A stretch of DNA of 64,000 bases from Oxalobacteraceae bacterium (GCA_021298555.1 JAJTGE010000007.1:1-64000); one strand, 5' to 3'; shown: positions 34,611-43,963, numbered from the stretch's first letter. Program-made: numbers and translations. The notes: generated by a model not told the origin, from the letters alone.

Positions 34611-35735
34611 TTAAAAAACTACCAGATCACGCATGCTTTCACCGGCATCAAGTTTATCGAAACCACGATTAATATCATCAAGCGCGAGGCGCTCGCCTAG
34701 TAATTTGTTTATAGGCAGCTTACCCTTCAAATACAAGCCTATATAACGCGGAATATCACGCGCCGGTATGCACGATCCTATATAGCTGCCCTTGAGTGTG
34801 CGTTCTTCCGCAACCAAACTCACCTGCTGTAGCGGCCAGGTATGCTGCGGGTGAAACAGACTAGCAGTCACTGTGGTGCCGCCGCGTTTGGTAATACGAT
34901 AAGAGAGTTCCATCGCAGGTACAACACCGGCCATCTCAAATGCAAAATCAACGCCGCCCTTGGTGTATTCCCTCACCTTGGCAGCGGCATCAGGATCACG
35001 TGCGTTGATAGTGAACGTCGCACCCAGATCGCGGGCGGCTAATAACTTGGCATCATTCAAATCGATCGCTATGACTTCGCGTGCGCCTGAAGCGACGGCG
35101 CCCAACAAAGAACACATACCCACACCACCCAAGCCAACCACCGCCGCAGTTTGACCAGGCTGAACTTTGGCTGTGTTGACCACCGCTCCAACACCCGTCA
35201 ACACAGCGCAACCAAATAACGCTGATTCCACCGGATCGATATCCTGATCAACCTTCACGCAAGAGCGTTGAGACACCACAGCATGCTCAGCAAACGCCGA
35301 CACACCTACATGATGATTCACCGCCTGCTGACCTAAATGCAAACGACGCTCACCAGACAACAAGGTGCCTTTACCGTTTGCTTCAGCACCCGGCTCACAC
35401 AATGCCGGACGACCTTCCATACATGGCATGCAATTACCGCAGCTAGGTACGAATACCAAAACCACTCTGTCGCCCGCTTTTAAATTCACCACACCATCAC
35501 CCACTTTAACGACCGTGGCTGAGGCTTCATGACCCAATGCCATAGGTACGGGTCGCGGGCGCACACCGGTAATGACGGAGAGATCCGAATGACACAAACC
35601 CGCAGCGGTCATTTTGACCAGTACTTCACCCATACCTGGATCGTCGAGTTCTATCTCTTCAATCTTTAATGGCTTGCTCTGTGCAAAAGGCACTTTCATA
35701 TCCAGCGTATGCAGTACTGCAGCACGTGTTTTCAT
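34611..35735 (-). CDS. Zinc-dependent alcohol dehydrogenase (class III-like MDR)
   Basis: A 374-residue medium-chain alcohol dehydrogenase. Catalytic zinc ligands: Cys in AGLCHSD, the GHEASA His-Glu pair, and Cys in LFGCAVLTGVGAV. Structural zinc: CGNCMPCMEGRPALCE with four Cys. Cofactor loop VGLGGVGMCSLLG. Oxidises an alcohol with NAD. Last gene of the minus-strand set that includes an SDR, an aldehyde dehydrogenase and the Liv-type importer, which together suggest uptake and oxidation of an alcohol to an acid. Exact substrate unknown. Confidence 0.92.
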   Translation of the reverse strand: MKTRAAVLHTLDMKVPFAQSKPLKIEEIELDDPGMGEVLVKMTAAGLCHSDLSVITGVRPRPVPMALGHEASATVVKVGDGVVNLKAGDRVVLVFVPSCGNCMPCMEGRPALCEPGAEANGKGTLLSGERRLHLGQQAVNHHVGVSAFAEHAVVSQRSCVKVDQDIDPVESALFGCAVLTGVGAVVNTAKVQPGQTAAVVGLGGVGMCSLLGAVASGAREVIAIDLNDAKLLAARDLGATFTINARDPDAAAKVREYTKGGVDFAFEMAGVVPAMELSYRITKRGGTTVTASLFHPQHTWPLQQVSLVAEERTLKGSYIGSCIPARDIPRYIGLYLKGKLPINKLLGERLALDDINRGFDKLDAGESMRDLVVF

Positions 35736-35761
35736 ACAGATTCTCCGAAAATATCAACGCG

Positions 35762-36517
35762 TCAGATAGTGCGGCCACCATCAACCGGAAATTCTATTCC
35801 GGTTAAAAACTCAGCCGCATCGGTACCCAGAAATACCGCAGCAGCCGCCATATCGCGGGGTTCACAAAAGCGACCTAATGGTATGGTCGAAACAAACTTC
35901 GCACGATTTTCCGGTGTGTCAGGAACACCCATAAAATCAGCGAGCAAACCAGTTGCACCCATGACTGGGCACAAAGCGTTCACGCGTATGCGATCAGGTG
36001 CTAGCTCAACAGCCATCGATTTAGACAGCAAATTTACTGCGCCTTTAGAGCCGTTATACCAAGACAAACCCGGACGTGGGCGTATACCCGCAGTAGACCC
36101 CACATTCAGAATCACACCACCTTTGCCGCGTTCACGCATGGCAGGTATCACCGCATGCGCCATGTAATAAATAGATTTCACATTAACTGCAAACATGCGA
36201 TCAAAGGTTTTTTCATCCACCTGCAACATGGGTTGATTTTTATGTGTTGTGCCGGCGTTGTTAATGACGATATCAGGCACGCCAAAGCTGTCGATACAGA
36301 TCTTAAGCATCGCAGCGACTGACTCCATACTCGCCACATCAGTGGCTACCGCTTTTGCATTTGCACCCAATCCGTTAGCTACCCGTTCGCCTGCGGCTGC
36401 ATTGAGGTCAGCAATAATGACTTTTGCACCCTCACGTATATAGGCCTCGGCCATGCCTTCACCAAAGCCACTCCCTGCACCCGTAATGATGGCTACTTTT
36501 CCCTGAAGTTGTCCCAT
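35762..36517 (-). CDS. SDR-family oxidoreductase
   Basis: A 251-residue classical SDR: TGAGSGFG (13-20), NNAGTTH, Ser in NVGSTAG, catalytic YNGSK, and ending FLTGIEFPVDGGRTI. It resembles glucose-1-dehydrogenase or FabG-type proteins. Lies 26 bases upstream of the alcohol dehydrogenase and 31 bases downstream of the aldehyde dehydrogenase gene, same strand. Substrate unknown. Confidence 0.9.
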   Translation of the reverse strand: MGQLQGKVAIITGAGSGFGEGMAEAYIREGAKVIIADLNAAAGERVANGLGANAKAVATDVASMESVAAMLKICIDSFGVPDIVINNAGTTHKNQPMLQVDEKTFDRMFAVNVKSIYYMAHAVIPAMRERGKGGVILNVGSTAGIRPRPGLSWYNGSKGAVNLLSKSMAVELAPDRIRVNALCPVMGATGLLADFMGVPDTPENRAKFVSTIPLGRFCEPRDMAAAAVFLGTDAAEFLTGIEFPVDGGRTI

Positions 36518-36548
36518 GTCGTCTCCGTTACTTCGCTGTTTTGAATAA

Positions 36549-37982
36549 TCAACCGTGGTACTGCACGACGGTTTTGAGTGTGCTGAATTCTTCTAAAGCG
36601 ACAAAGCCTTTTTCACGGCCATGTCCACTGCGCTTCATGCCACCGAAGGGCAATTCAACGCCACCACCGGCTCCATAGCAGTTGATGAATACTTGTCCCG
36701 ATTGCATACGCTTAGCCATGCGTTGTTGACGCCCGCCGTTCTCTGTCCAGATACCCGATACCAAACCATATTCAGTCGCATTGGCTAAGTGAACCGCATC
36801 ATCCTCATCGTTGAATGGCATCGCTGCCAGCACCGGGCCAAACACTTCTTTGCAGGCTAAGCGATGATCACGCGGTACTGCACCAAACAAGGCAGGTGCT
36901 ACAAAATACCCGTCTTTAGAAACACCGTCAGCGACTATTCCTTGAGCTAGCAGTGGTACGCCGCTTTTAACAGCGTCATCAATAAAATGCGTGACTCGGT
37001 CGAATTGTTTTTTATTGACGATAGGGCCGCAATCGAAATCCATCTCCGGTGTACCCACACGCACTTTTTTGAAAGCTTCAGCCACACGAGCAACGAAGAC
37101 ATCATAGATATCGTGCTGTATCAGCAGACGACTACCCGCGGAACATGTCTGACCTGCATTTTGAGTAATAGCTTTAACGATGATAGGTAACGCTTTGTCG
37201 AGATCGGCGTCATTAAATACAATCTGAGGTGACTTACCACCGAGTTCCAACGCGCAAGCGACAGAATTTTTCGCAGTTGCTTCCTGCACCATGACACCCA
37301 CTTCAGGTGAACCAGTAAAACTGACGAAGTTAATGTCGGCATGTGAGGTCAGTGCTGAGCCGGCTTCATAGCCATAGCCAGTGATTAAATTGAGTGCTCC
37401 CGGAGGCAATCCCGCCTCCACCATTAACTCGGCTAGTTTTAATCCTGACATGCAGGCATCTTCAGAAGGCTTTAGTACACAGGCATTACCAGCCGCCAGC
37501 GCGGGCGCTACCGTGCGGCCAAACATTTGCGCCGGATAGTTCCAGGGAATGATTAAGCCTGCTACCCCATGAGGTACACGTACTACCTGCACGTTATACC
37601 CATTAAGGTAAGGAATTTGTTCGCCGTGATGCTTGTCAGCTGCGCCACCGAAGTATTCAAAATAGCGTGCAACAGCCACCACATCAGCGCGTGCCACTGA
37701 GACAGGTTTGCCCGTATCGCGGGACTCTATTTGCGCTATTTCTTCCGAATTTTTTAAAATCAGCTCTCCTGCCTTAACTAAAATACGACCACGCTCAGTC
37801 GCAGTTAGATTGCCCCACGTACCGTTCATCGCGCGCTGTGCGGCTTTAACAGCTAAATCAATATCTGCGGCAGTACCACGATCTATGGTGGCGTAAGCGA
37901 TTGCATCACATGGATTGATGACATCGATAGTCTGGCCACCCGTGGCCGCAACCCATTTACCATCGATTAATAAAGTTGGCAT
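36549..37982 (-). CDS. NAD(P)-dependent aldehyde dehydrogenase
   Basis: A 477-residue enzyme of the ALDH superfamily. Catalytic Cys280 in NAGQTCSAG, Glu246 in ALELGGKSP, Asn in IIPWNYPAQ, and cofactor loop SFTGSPEVG. All parts complete. Converts an aldehyde to the acid. Its neighbours suggest it handles the aldehyde made by the alcohol dehydrogenase or SDR. A 69-base gap with short CGTTGTGCGTTGCGCGTTG repeats separates it from the importer genes. Confidence 0.93.
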   Translation of the reverse strand: MPTLLIDGKWVAATGGQTIDVINPCDAIAYATIDRGTAADIDLAVKAAQRAMNGTWGNLTATERGRILVKAGELILKNSEEIAQIESRDTGKPVSVARADVVAVARYFEYFGGAADKHHGEQIPYLNGYNVQVVRVPHGVAGLIIPWNYPAQMFGRTVAPALAAGNACVLKPSEDACMSGLKLAELMVEAGLPPGALNLITGYGYEAGSALTSHADINFVSFTGSPEVGVMVQEATAKNSVACALELGGKSPQIVFNDADLDKALPIIVKAITQNAGQTCSAGSRLLIQHDIYDVFVARVAEAFKKVRVGTPEMDFDCGPIVNKKQFDRVTHFIDDAVKSGVPLLAQGIVADGVSKDGYFVAPALFGAVPRDHRLACKEVFGPVLAAMPFNDEDDAVHLANATEYGLVSGIWTENGGRQQRMAKRMQSGQVFINCYGAGGGVELPFGGMKRSGHGREKGFVALEEFSTLKTVVQYHG

Positions 37983-38051
37983 GCGTTTCTCCGCTTGTAT
38001 AGTTTGATTTAATTGTTGTTCGTTATGCGTTGTGCGTTGCGCGTTGTGACT

Positions 38052-38597
38052 TTAGTGTGCAGCCAACTCACTATCAACAAGCTCACCGCGTTCTAGTGTC
38101 AACGTTGCATCTGGCAAATCACGCAGCAAGCTGCGGTTGGATTCCGTCACCACGATGCATAGCTCAGGTGATAGCTGATGTAATTTGCGCAGCGCTTCAG
38201 TGTATTGATTCGCCAGTACCGGTGCTAAACCCTGAAAAGGTTCATCAAGCAGCACCAAGCGGGTACCCGCCATGAGCGCTCGACCAAGTGCCGCCATTTT
38301 TCCTTGACCACCTGACAGCGCAGCACCAGAACGCACCAACATAGGTTCTAGTTGCGGCACGACTTCCAGCACACGCGCCAAACGTCGATCAGCTTCTGCT
38401 TTTGGCAGTCCTAACACTTCACACGAGAGGCGAAGATTTTCTTCCACCGTAAAGGTTGGAAACATCGCTCGGTCTTCCGGTGCATAGCCGATACCAAATT
38501 CAGTACGGCGATGGCCTGGTATTTTGCTCAGATCATGGCCATCAATAGAAATGCTGCCTGTAGAAAGCGGAAGCAAACCCATGATAGAGCATGTCAT
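38052..38597 (-). CDS. livF: Branched-chain-type ABC ATPase LivF, truncated: no Walker A
   Basis: Encodes 181 residues; LivF is normally about 235. The first residues (TCSIMGLLPLSTGSISIDG) correspond to the part just after the P-loop, so the N-terminal 45-50 residues including Walker A are gone. The rest is normal: ALSGGQGKMAALGRAL signature, LVLLDEPFQGLAP Walker B, and VTESNRSLLRDL switch region. The livG stop TGA overlaps its only early ATG, so no hidden upstream segment can supply the P-loop. A deletion of about 135-150 bases at the livG-livF junction is the simplest reading, in the genome or in the assembly. Such a subunit should not hydrolyse ATP on its own, so the importer may be inactive or rely on LivG. 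Confidence 0.85.
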   Translation of the reverse strand: MTCSIMGLLPLSTGSISIDGHDLSKIPGHRRTEFGIGYAPEDRAMFPTFTVEENLRLSCEVLGLPKAEADRRLARVLEVVPQLEPMLVRSGAALSGGQGKMAALGRALMAGTRLVLLDEPFQGLAPVLANQYTEALRKLHQLSPELCIVVTESNRSLLRDLPDATLTLERGELVDSELAAH

Positions 38598-39337
38598 TCT
38601 CCGATCACATTTTTACGAATTTCAGGATCAGCCAGCACGGCCTCTGGTGTGCCATCAGCAGCAATTCGACCCGCAATCCAGGCAGCCACGCGAGTGGAGT
38701 ACTGCGAAACGATATCCACATCATGCTCGACAAAAATAGCCGTTACTTTTTGTGCATCCAACGCATTCATGATGGTTTTCATCAGCCCATGTTTTTCGTC
38801 GGTTGATACACCCGACGTTGGTTCATCCAGTATGAGTAAACGCGGCTTCATAACCAGCGCCATCGCTATATCCAGTAATTTTCGCTGACCCTCTGGCAAC
38901 GCACCCGACAATTCGTCGGCACGTTTATCTAATCCCACCATGGCCAATACGTGGTCAACTTCATCGTTGTCAACTGCCTTAGCCAGTGGTGTCCACAGGC
39001 CCAGGCGATTGCGTTTGCCAGCTGCAGCAATACGAATACAGTCACGTACGGTATGTTCAACAAACAGTTGCGGTAATTGGAAAGAACGCACCATGCCGCG
39101 CAAGGCAATCGCACGCGGTGATAATTCGGTAACGTCCTGGCCTTCAAAAAAAACTCGCCCTGCCTGCGGCCGTATCAAACCGGTGCATATATTAATGAAG
39201 GTCGTTTTACCTGCTCCGTTTTGTCCTATGACAGCCAAGCGCTCGCCTTCGTTAAGCGAGAAATCGATATGGTCAGCCACAACAACGGCACCAAATGCCA
39301 GCTGCAGATCCTTGGTTTGCAATAGCGGCGTACTCAT
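38594..39337 (-). CDS. livG: Branched-chain-type ABC ATPase LivG
   Basis: A 247-residue ATPase with Walker A GQNGAGKTT, signature LPEGQRKLLDIAMAL, Walker B RLLILDEPTSGV and an H-loop in FVEHDVDIV. Complete. Partner of LivF, LivM and LivH in a high-affinity amino-acid, amide or organic-acid importer. Overlaps livF and livM by 4 bases each, so translation is coupled. Confidence 0.94.
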   Translation of the reverse strand: MSTPLLQTKDLQLAFGAVVVADHIDFSLNEGERLAVIGQNGAGKTTFINICTGLIRPQAGRVFFEGQDVTELSPRAIALRGMVRSFQLPQLFVEHTVRDCIRIAAAGKRNRLGLWTPLAKAVDNDEVDHVLAMVGLDKRADELSGALPEGQRKLLDIAMALVMKPRLLILDEPTSGVSTDEKHGLMKTIMNALDAQKVTAIFVEHDVDIVSQYSTRVAAWIAGRIAADGTPEAVLADPEIRKNVIGE

Positions 39338-40281
39338 ACGTCCTCCCGCTTCTGCGCAGGTTTTTCTTCAAGCATGGCGGACAATCCGCGTGGTGCTAAA
39401 AACACCATCGCAATCAGCACAAAACCTAGCACCATCTGCCAAGCACCTGTTAAGTAAGCCGCAGCAAACAATTTCACGAATTCAAAAATTCCCGCACCTA
39501 TGAATGCGCCTACCGGATGCCCCACGCCGCCAAGAATTGCAACGAACACAATCTCACCAGAACGTACCCAATAGCCCATTTCAGGTGTGACCAATCCTTG
39601 CGCTATAGCGAAAATGGCTCCTGACAATCCGCACAGCGTGGCCGAGATGATGTATCCAATCCACAGCGTCTGATAGGCAGAAATGCCTACATACTCCAGA
39701 CGTGTTTCATTGGTTTTCAGTGCTGCTAATGCTTGCCCAGCGACAGAGCGCAAGTACCGATGTACCAGCCAACCTGACAGCAGCGCCAACACCACACCAA
39801 CAACGAGCAGCAAACTTTCAAATGCATCGCGCTCAAGGTACATGCCAAAGAAAGGCGCACGCTCCAAACGCAGTCCGTCGGTGCCACCCGTTAAATTAAA
39901 AAATTTACCTAGCGCGGCAAATAAGACCATGGACAAAGCCAAATTCAACATGCCAAAGAAAATAGCGCGATAGCGAACCACAAACGATCCTACGATGATG
40001 CCCAAGATCACACCCGTGCCTGCTCCCATGAGCAGCAAAAATGCACTATCCATGTGCGTCCATTTTCTGGAAATGAATGCCACCGCATAGCCACCAGAAC
40101 AAACGAACATCGCATGTCCAAATGAAATCTGGCCAGAGATGATTAATATAGAAATACCTAAAGCGGCGATACCAAATGCTGTACCCAAAATTAAAGGCGT
40201 CTTAATCCACGGCATGGCCAAGGGCAGAAGCAACGCTAACAGCGCCAAAATAATGACGACAAATTTCGCGCGGTTCATCAC
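39334..40281 (-). CDS. livM: ABC importer permease LivM
   Basis: A 315-residue polytopic permease with about eight hydrophobic segments and the family EAA-like region (ETRLEYVGISAYQTLWIGYIIS). Ends FLAPRGLSAML, typical of LivM. Overlaps livG and livH by 4 bases each. Confidence 0.92.
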   Translation of the reverse strand: MMNRAKFVVIILALLALLLPLAMPWIKTPLILGTAFGIAALGISILIISGQISFGHAMFVCSGGYAVAFISRKWTHMDSAFLLLMGAGTGVILGIIVGSFVVRYRAIFFGMLNLALSMVLFAALGKFFNLTGGTDGLRLERAPFFGMYLERDAFESLLLVVGVVLALLSGWLVHRYLRSVAGQALAALKTNETRLEYVGISAYQTLWIGYIISATLCGLSGAIFAIAQGLVTPEMGYWVRSGEIVFVAILGGVGHPVGAFIGAGIFEFVKLFAAAYLTGAWQMVLGFVLIAMVFLAPRGLSAMLEEKPAQKREDV

Positions 40282-41183
40282 ACTCTCCTTGCCTGAGCGA
40301 CCGAGAATAAACCTTGCGGCCTAAACAGCAACACCAGCACCATAATCAAGAAAGGAACCAGCACTTCAATTTCAGGCAGCAGATACACAGCAAATGAGCG
40401 GGCTAATCCAATCAAAATTGCAGCGACTAACGCGCCCTCTATTTGCCCTAGACCGGCCGTGGCCACCACAGCAAATGACAACACGATCATTTCTCCGCCT
40501 ATGCCTGGCACCCACGACACCGTAGGCGAAGCAAGCGCACCTGCGAGCGCACCTAAAATAGAGCCAACCACAAAGGTGAGTAAAGAAATGCGCTTAACAT
40601 TAATGCCAAGAGCAGTAGAAATTTCGCGGTTATGCGAAACCGCGACTATCTGCCGACCTATACTGCTAAATTTTAGAAAACTGCGTAGCGCAATAAAAAC
40701 TACCAACGCTACACCGGGTATGACCATCAATTGATAGCGGGTATAGGTAATACCCAATACATCCGCTGTACCCAGAAAATTGACGATGTCGGAAACAAAG
40801 TAAGGCTGCGTACCCCACACCAGTCGCTGTAAATCTTCAAATATCATGAACGCTGAAAACGTAATCAGCAATTGCAGTATCGGGTCCTTGCTGTAAATGT
40901 GCTGCATCAGCGATGTTTCCATCAGCGCACCAAATACTATGCCCACAATAACTGCGGCAAGCGGAAGAATCAAAAATGACCAAGCCGGTGAAGCACCCAT
41001 CGCCGTGGCCCACAATCCCAGAGTCGCAGCCATGTAGCCGCCCAGCGCATAGAAACTGCCGTGCGCCATGTTCACTATATTCATAACGCCAAATACCAGC
41101 GTCATGCCCAGAGCGACTAAAAAAAGTAAAGCGGCGTAGGACAAACCGTCCAACACCGCCAAAATATAAATCTCCTGCGACAT
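40278..41183 (-). CDS. livH: ABC importer permease LivH
   Basis: A 301-residue permease with the LivH opening (LDGLSYAALLFLVALGMTLVFGVMNIVNMAHGSFYALGGY) and conserved GLGQIEGALVAAILIG region. It forms the channel with LivM. Separated from the binding-protein gene by an 88-base gap containing a stable hairpin, a common arrangement that gives more binding protein than permease. Confidence 0.93.
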   Translation of the reverse strand: MSQEIYILAVLDGLSYAALLFLVALGMTLVFGVMNIVNMAHGSFYALGGYMAATLGLWATAMGASPAWSFLILPLAAVIVGIVFGALMETSLMQHIYSKDPILQLLITFSAFMIFEDLQRLVWGTQPYFVSDIVNFLGTADVLGITYTRYQLMVIPGVALVVFIALRSFLKFSSIGRQIVAVSHNREISTALGINVKRISLLTFVVGSILGALAGALASPTVSWVPGIGGEMIVLSFAVVATAGLGQIEGALVAAILIGLARSFAVYLLPEIEVLVPFLIMVLVLLFRPQGLFSVAQARRV

Positions 41184-41219
41184 AGCTAGCTTTCAGATAC
41201 CTTCAGAAAAAAACCGATT

Positions 41220-41253
41220 CGTTCTGCCACGCCAGCATCGGCATGGCAGAACG
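41220..41253 (-). promoter_or_regulatory. Intercistronic hairpin between binding protein and livH
   Basis: A perfect 10-base stem CGTTCTGCCA/TGGCAGAACG with a 14-base loop, transcribed on the minus strand after the binding-protein gene. Seven T follow about 8 bases later in that direction. It probably acts as partial terminator or RNA-stabilising end, reducing expression of the permease and ATPase genes relative to the binding protein. Confidence 0.65.
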
Positions 41254-41271
41254 GTGAAAAACTCACGACAA

Positions 41272-42573
41272 TTAGTTGTATTGCTTAATACGTGGGTTGT
41301 TAACTAACTCAGGCTTGAGTGTCTTGACCCATTCAGGAGATTTCTGACCTACCGGTGTGCTGATCAAATCTGCCGGATATATCGTTATCTTGTCCAGAAT
41401 AGGAAAATTGTAGCCAGGTACTTTGCGCGTGATACCTAACAACTGATCTTCCAAGCCTTGTCCGTCTTCACGAATTTTGACTGTGCCGGTTAGTCCACGG
41501 AATTCCATACCGCGCATAGCATCGGCTACTTGCTCGGTTGATGGCCACTGGCCTTTGTTCGCTTTAATCGCTTTTTGATAACCCGCTACTAAACCATCGA
41601 GTGCCTGCACCATGTGGTAGACCGGATAAATTGGATATGCACCGGTTTTTTCCTGAAATTTCTTGGCAAAGTTTTTTAACTTAGGCTCATCTTTGTACAG
41701 CGGATGCAAAAAATAATGGTCGCCGCGCGCACCCACTATTACACCATCCGGCAATGCCGTGCCCAATCGCTCTAACGAACTTTCGGCCAACGGTAAAACA
41801 AACAACGATGATTTCATCAAGCCGCGCTGTGATGCCTGACGCACAAAGGTATCCAGATCTCCGCCCCACGAAGTCGACAAAACGACGTCGGGATGTAACG
41901 CTTGCAAGCGGCTAATCTCAGTGGAGTAATCAGTGGCACCAAACTTAGGAAACAACTCAGCGACAATTTTTACGTCAGGTTTGAGTGCTTGTAGCGCATT
42001 ACGGAACAACTCCCATGAATCGCGTCCCCAGGCGTAATCCTGATTCATGACCGCGATAGTTTTCATGTCCGGCTTAGTTTTCAACAGATACAAGACCGTG
42101 GCCATCATCTCTATGGTGGCATTAGCTTGCGTGCGTATCACATAGCGATAGCGTTTCTCTTCCAGGACTTTTTCAGTACCGCAGTCCCATAAAATATTCA
42201 GTACTTTCAAATCTTCAGCTACAGGTGCAACGATGTTGCAGTTACCGCTGGACACAGCGGACAGCATCACTTTGGTATCGCTTTCCTGAACTACACGACG
42301 GTACTCAGACAACAATTTATCTGCGCCCACGCCCTCATCGATGAAGGTCGGGACTATCTTCACCCCATTAATGCCTCCAGCGGCATTGAGTTGTTCTATA
42401 TAGAGATCGGCTGCGGCCTTGCCCGGTACACCAAACACGGAAGCCGGCCCAGAAAGAAAGGTGGTTATGCCAACTTTGAGTTCGGTGGGCTTCGCTTGAG
42501 CGAGCGCGCCTGTAGCAGCAATGGCAGCCAGCGTTCCCGCGAAAACTCGGGTCAGTGTGTTGATTTTCATCAT
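41272..42573 (-). CDS. Periplasmic substrate-binding protein of Liv-type ABC importer
   Basis: A 433-residue type I periplasmic binding protein. Signal peptide about 1-26 (INTLTRVFAGTLAAIAATGALAQA). Mature part begins TELKVGITTFLSGPASVFGVPGKAAADL, typical of HAAT/LivJ-type proteins, with GGINGVKIVPTFIDEG. It is longer than LivJ (about 345 mature), closer to the amide/aromatic-acid binding subgroup. First gene of the importer operon. The adjoining dehydrogenases suggest a non-amino-acid substrate, which remains a guess. Confidence 0.92.
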   Translation of the reverse strand: MMKINTLTRVFAGTLAAIAATGALAQAKPTELKVGITTFLSGPASVFGVPGKAAADLYIEQLNAAGGINGVKIVPTFIDEGVGADKLLSEYRRVVQESDTKVMLSAVSSGNCNIVAPVAEDLKVLNILWDCGTEKVLEEKRYRYVIRTQANATIEMMATVLYLLKTKPDMKTIAVMNQDYAWGRDSWELFRNALQALKPDVKIVAELFPKFGATDYSTEISRLQALHPDVVLSTSWGGDLDTFVRQASQRGLMKSSLFVLPLAESSLERLGTALPDGVIVGARGDHYFLHPLYKDEPKLKNFAKKFQEKTGAYPIYPVYHMVQALDGLVAGYQKAIKANKGQWPSTEQVADAMRGMEFRGLTGTVKIREDGQGLEDQLLGITRKVPGYNFPILDKITIYPADLISTPVGQKSPEWVKTLKPELVNNPRIKQYN

Positions 42574-43183
42574 GAGATCTCCGATTAAGAAATTATTCTA
42601 ACTCTATGATTAAGAACAAATCTTTTTATATATTTGAAAAATAGCTTGAAGATATATTTAAGCTAAAAGAAATTATTATGTGACCGCAGCGGTCATTCTT
42701 GAAGCTAGTTAATAGGGGCAGGTCGTATTAATCAACCCATACTTTTTTAATAATAGTTTTCGCCCACTATTTGCCAGATTATTAGTCTGAACCACTGGCA
42801 TTTATAGAGCAAGACAAGTTTTTTAAAGAGTCCATTTTGAAAATACGAATTCATTCATTTAAACTTACGCACAGCATCATTACGTCAATAATTCTTAGCC
42901 TGTTAACATGATTCCCCTATGAAAAGTTACTTTTATTTTATTGTGTGCGGTGCAGCATGAGCCCACTGATCAGCTAATCATTAGAGAAAACGGGTGTTGA
43001 CATGGAGAAAGGCACCATGCACCATGTTGATAAGGTAAATACCCGACATGTTTTTTGTGCGCGTATTTTCCCTAAAAAAAAGTAGAAAATCGGAGTAAAT
43101 CCCTGACCGACGTTGATTTATCCGGGGATTTATTCGATACGCGCGTATAAAAGGCGATTAATCACCACCACGGAGGAAGACTC
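42574..43183. other. Long intergenic region, divergent promoters
   Basis: 610 bases, A+T-rich, between the importer operon and the MBL-fold gene. No convincing gene; one 27-codon frame at 43001 (MEKGTMHH...) is too short and isolated to trust. An inverted repeat TAAATCCC/GGGATTTA at 43096-43103 and 43125-43132 lies 50-90 bases before the MBL start and may be an operator. A strong GGAGGAAG precedes that start. Confidence 0.45.
43096..43132. promoter_or_regulatory. Spaced inverted repeat upstream of MBL-fold gene
   Basis: TAAATCCC at 43096 and GGGATTTA at 43125 are exact inverted copies 21 bases apart, about 52 bases before the start codon. Possible operator or leader hairpin. Confidence 0.35.
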
Positions 43184-43942
43184 ATGAAAAAAACCGGTTT
43201 GTTGGCATCTATGCTGGCTGCACTGGCTATTTGCGCTGCTCCTGCAGCTCAATCGCAAGAACTTTACTGGGCAACCAGTGGTTTCTTCGGTCCTTTTAAC
43301 ATTCAAGGCCTGATTCCAACGTTCCCAAAAGCCAAGGACATCACGATCCCAGTATCAATGTGGATCCTGAAGCACCCTAAGGGCGTCGTCGTATTTGACA
43401 CAGGTAACAACGCTGCTATTTCTGATGGCGCTGATAACTGCAAAAAATACTGGGCCGCAGGTAACTGTGACTTCTTGAAGCCTAGCCAGAAGCGTTCGGA
43501 TGTCATCGATCAGCAATTGATCAAACTGGGCATCAAAGTGGACGACGTTAAAGTTGTCGTTTCATCACACAGCCACTTGGATCACTCGGGCAACATCGCT
43601 TTGTTCCCGAAAGCTATTCACGTCTACCAGAAGAAAGAACTGTATCAAGGTTACTGGCCTGAGAAATTCCAAGGTCGTGCAGCTAATGGTTCGTTCGTTC
43701 TGAATGACTTAGTAGCAGCTCGTGACTATGACTTCTTTGAACTTGACGGCGACTATGATCTGTTCGGCGACGGCACAGTAAAAATTCTCTCGACACCTGG
43801 CCACACCTTGAACTTCAGCGTACAGGCTTACGTGAATTCGGTTGAGCGACTCAAGCGTATGCGTGACCTGGAAGGCGCCAAGATCTTGATGGCTCACGAT
43901 GCAGGTCAGTTCGCATCAATGGGCAACAAGTGGCACAAGTAA
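43184..43942 (+). CDS. Secreted metallo-beta-lactamase-fold hydrolase (AHL-lactonase-like) with internal deletion
   Basis: A 252-residue protein with signal peptide (KKTGLLASMLAALAICAAPAAQSQ) and strong GGAGGAAG. The metal motif H129-x-H131-x-D133-H134 and the downstream H207 (STPGH) and H238 (MAHD) are present. In AiiA-type lactonases about 40 residues lie between the TPGH histidine and the helix before the last His, including the second TPGH-like half and the bridging Asp of the (S/T)-x-D strand. Here TPGHT is followed directly by LNFSVQAYVNSVERLKRM, so that hairpin and the bridging Asp are missing. The frame is kept. Without that Asp a normal dinuclear site seems unlikely. Family members are otherwise about 280-290 residues. 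Confidence 0.85.
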   Translation: MKKTGLLASMLAALAICAAPAAQSQELYWATSGFFGPFNIQGLIPTFPKAKDITIPVSMWILKHPKGVVVFDTGNNAAISDGADNCKKYWAAGNCDFLKPSQKRSDVIDQQLIKLGIKVDDVKVVVSSHSHLDHSGNIALFPKAIHVYQKKELYQGYWPEKFQGRAANGSFVLNDLVAARDYDFFELDGDYDLFGDGTVKILSTPGHTLNFSVQAYVNSVERLKRMRDLEGAKILMAHDAGQFASMGNKWHK

Positions 43943-43963
43943 TATAGAATCACAGCACCATGC

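Noticed and set aside
37983-38051. CGTTGTG/CGTTGCG repeats between aldehyde dehydrogenase and livF
   Set aside because: Only about 30 bases and degenerate; probably chance low complexity.
43001-43084. 27-codon frame before the MBL-fold gene
   Set aside because: Short, isolated and without an unusual binding site; not strong enough to call a leader peptide.
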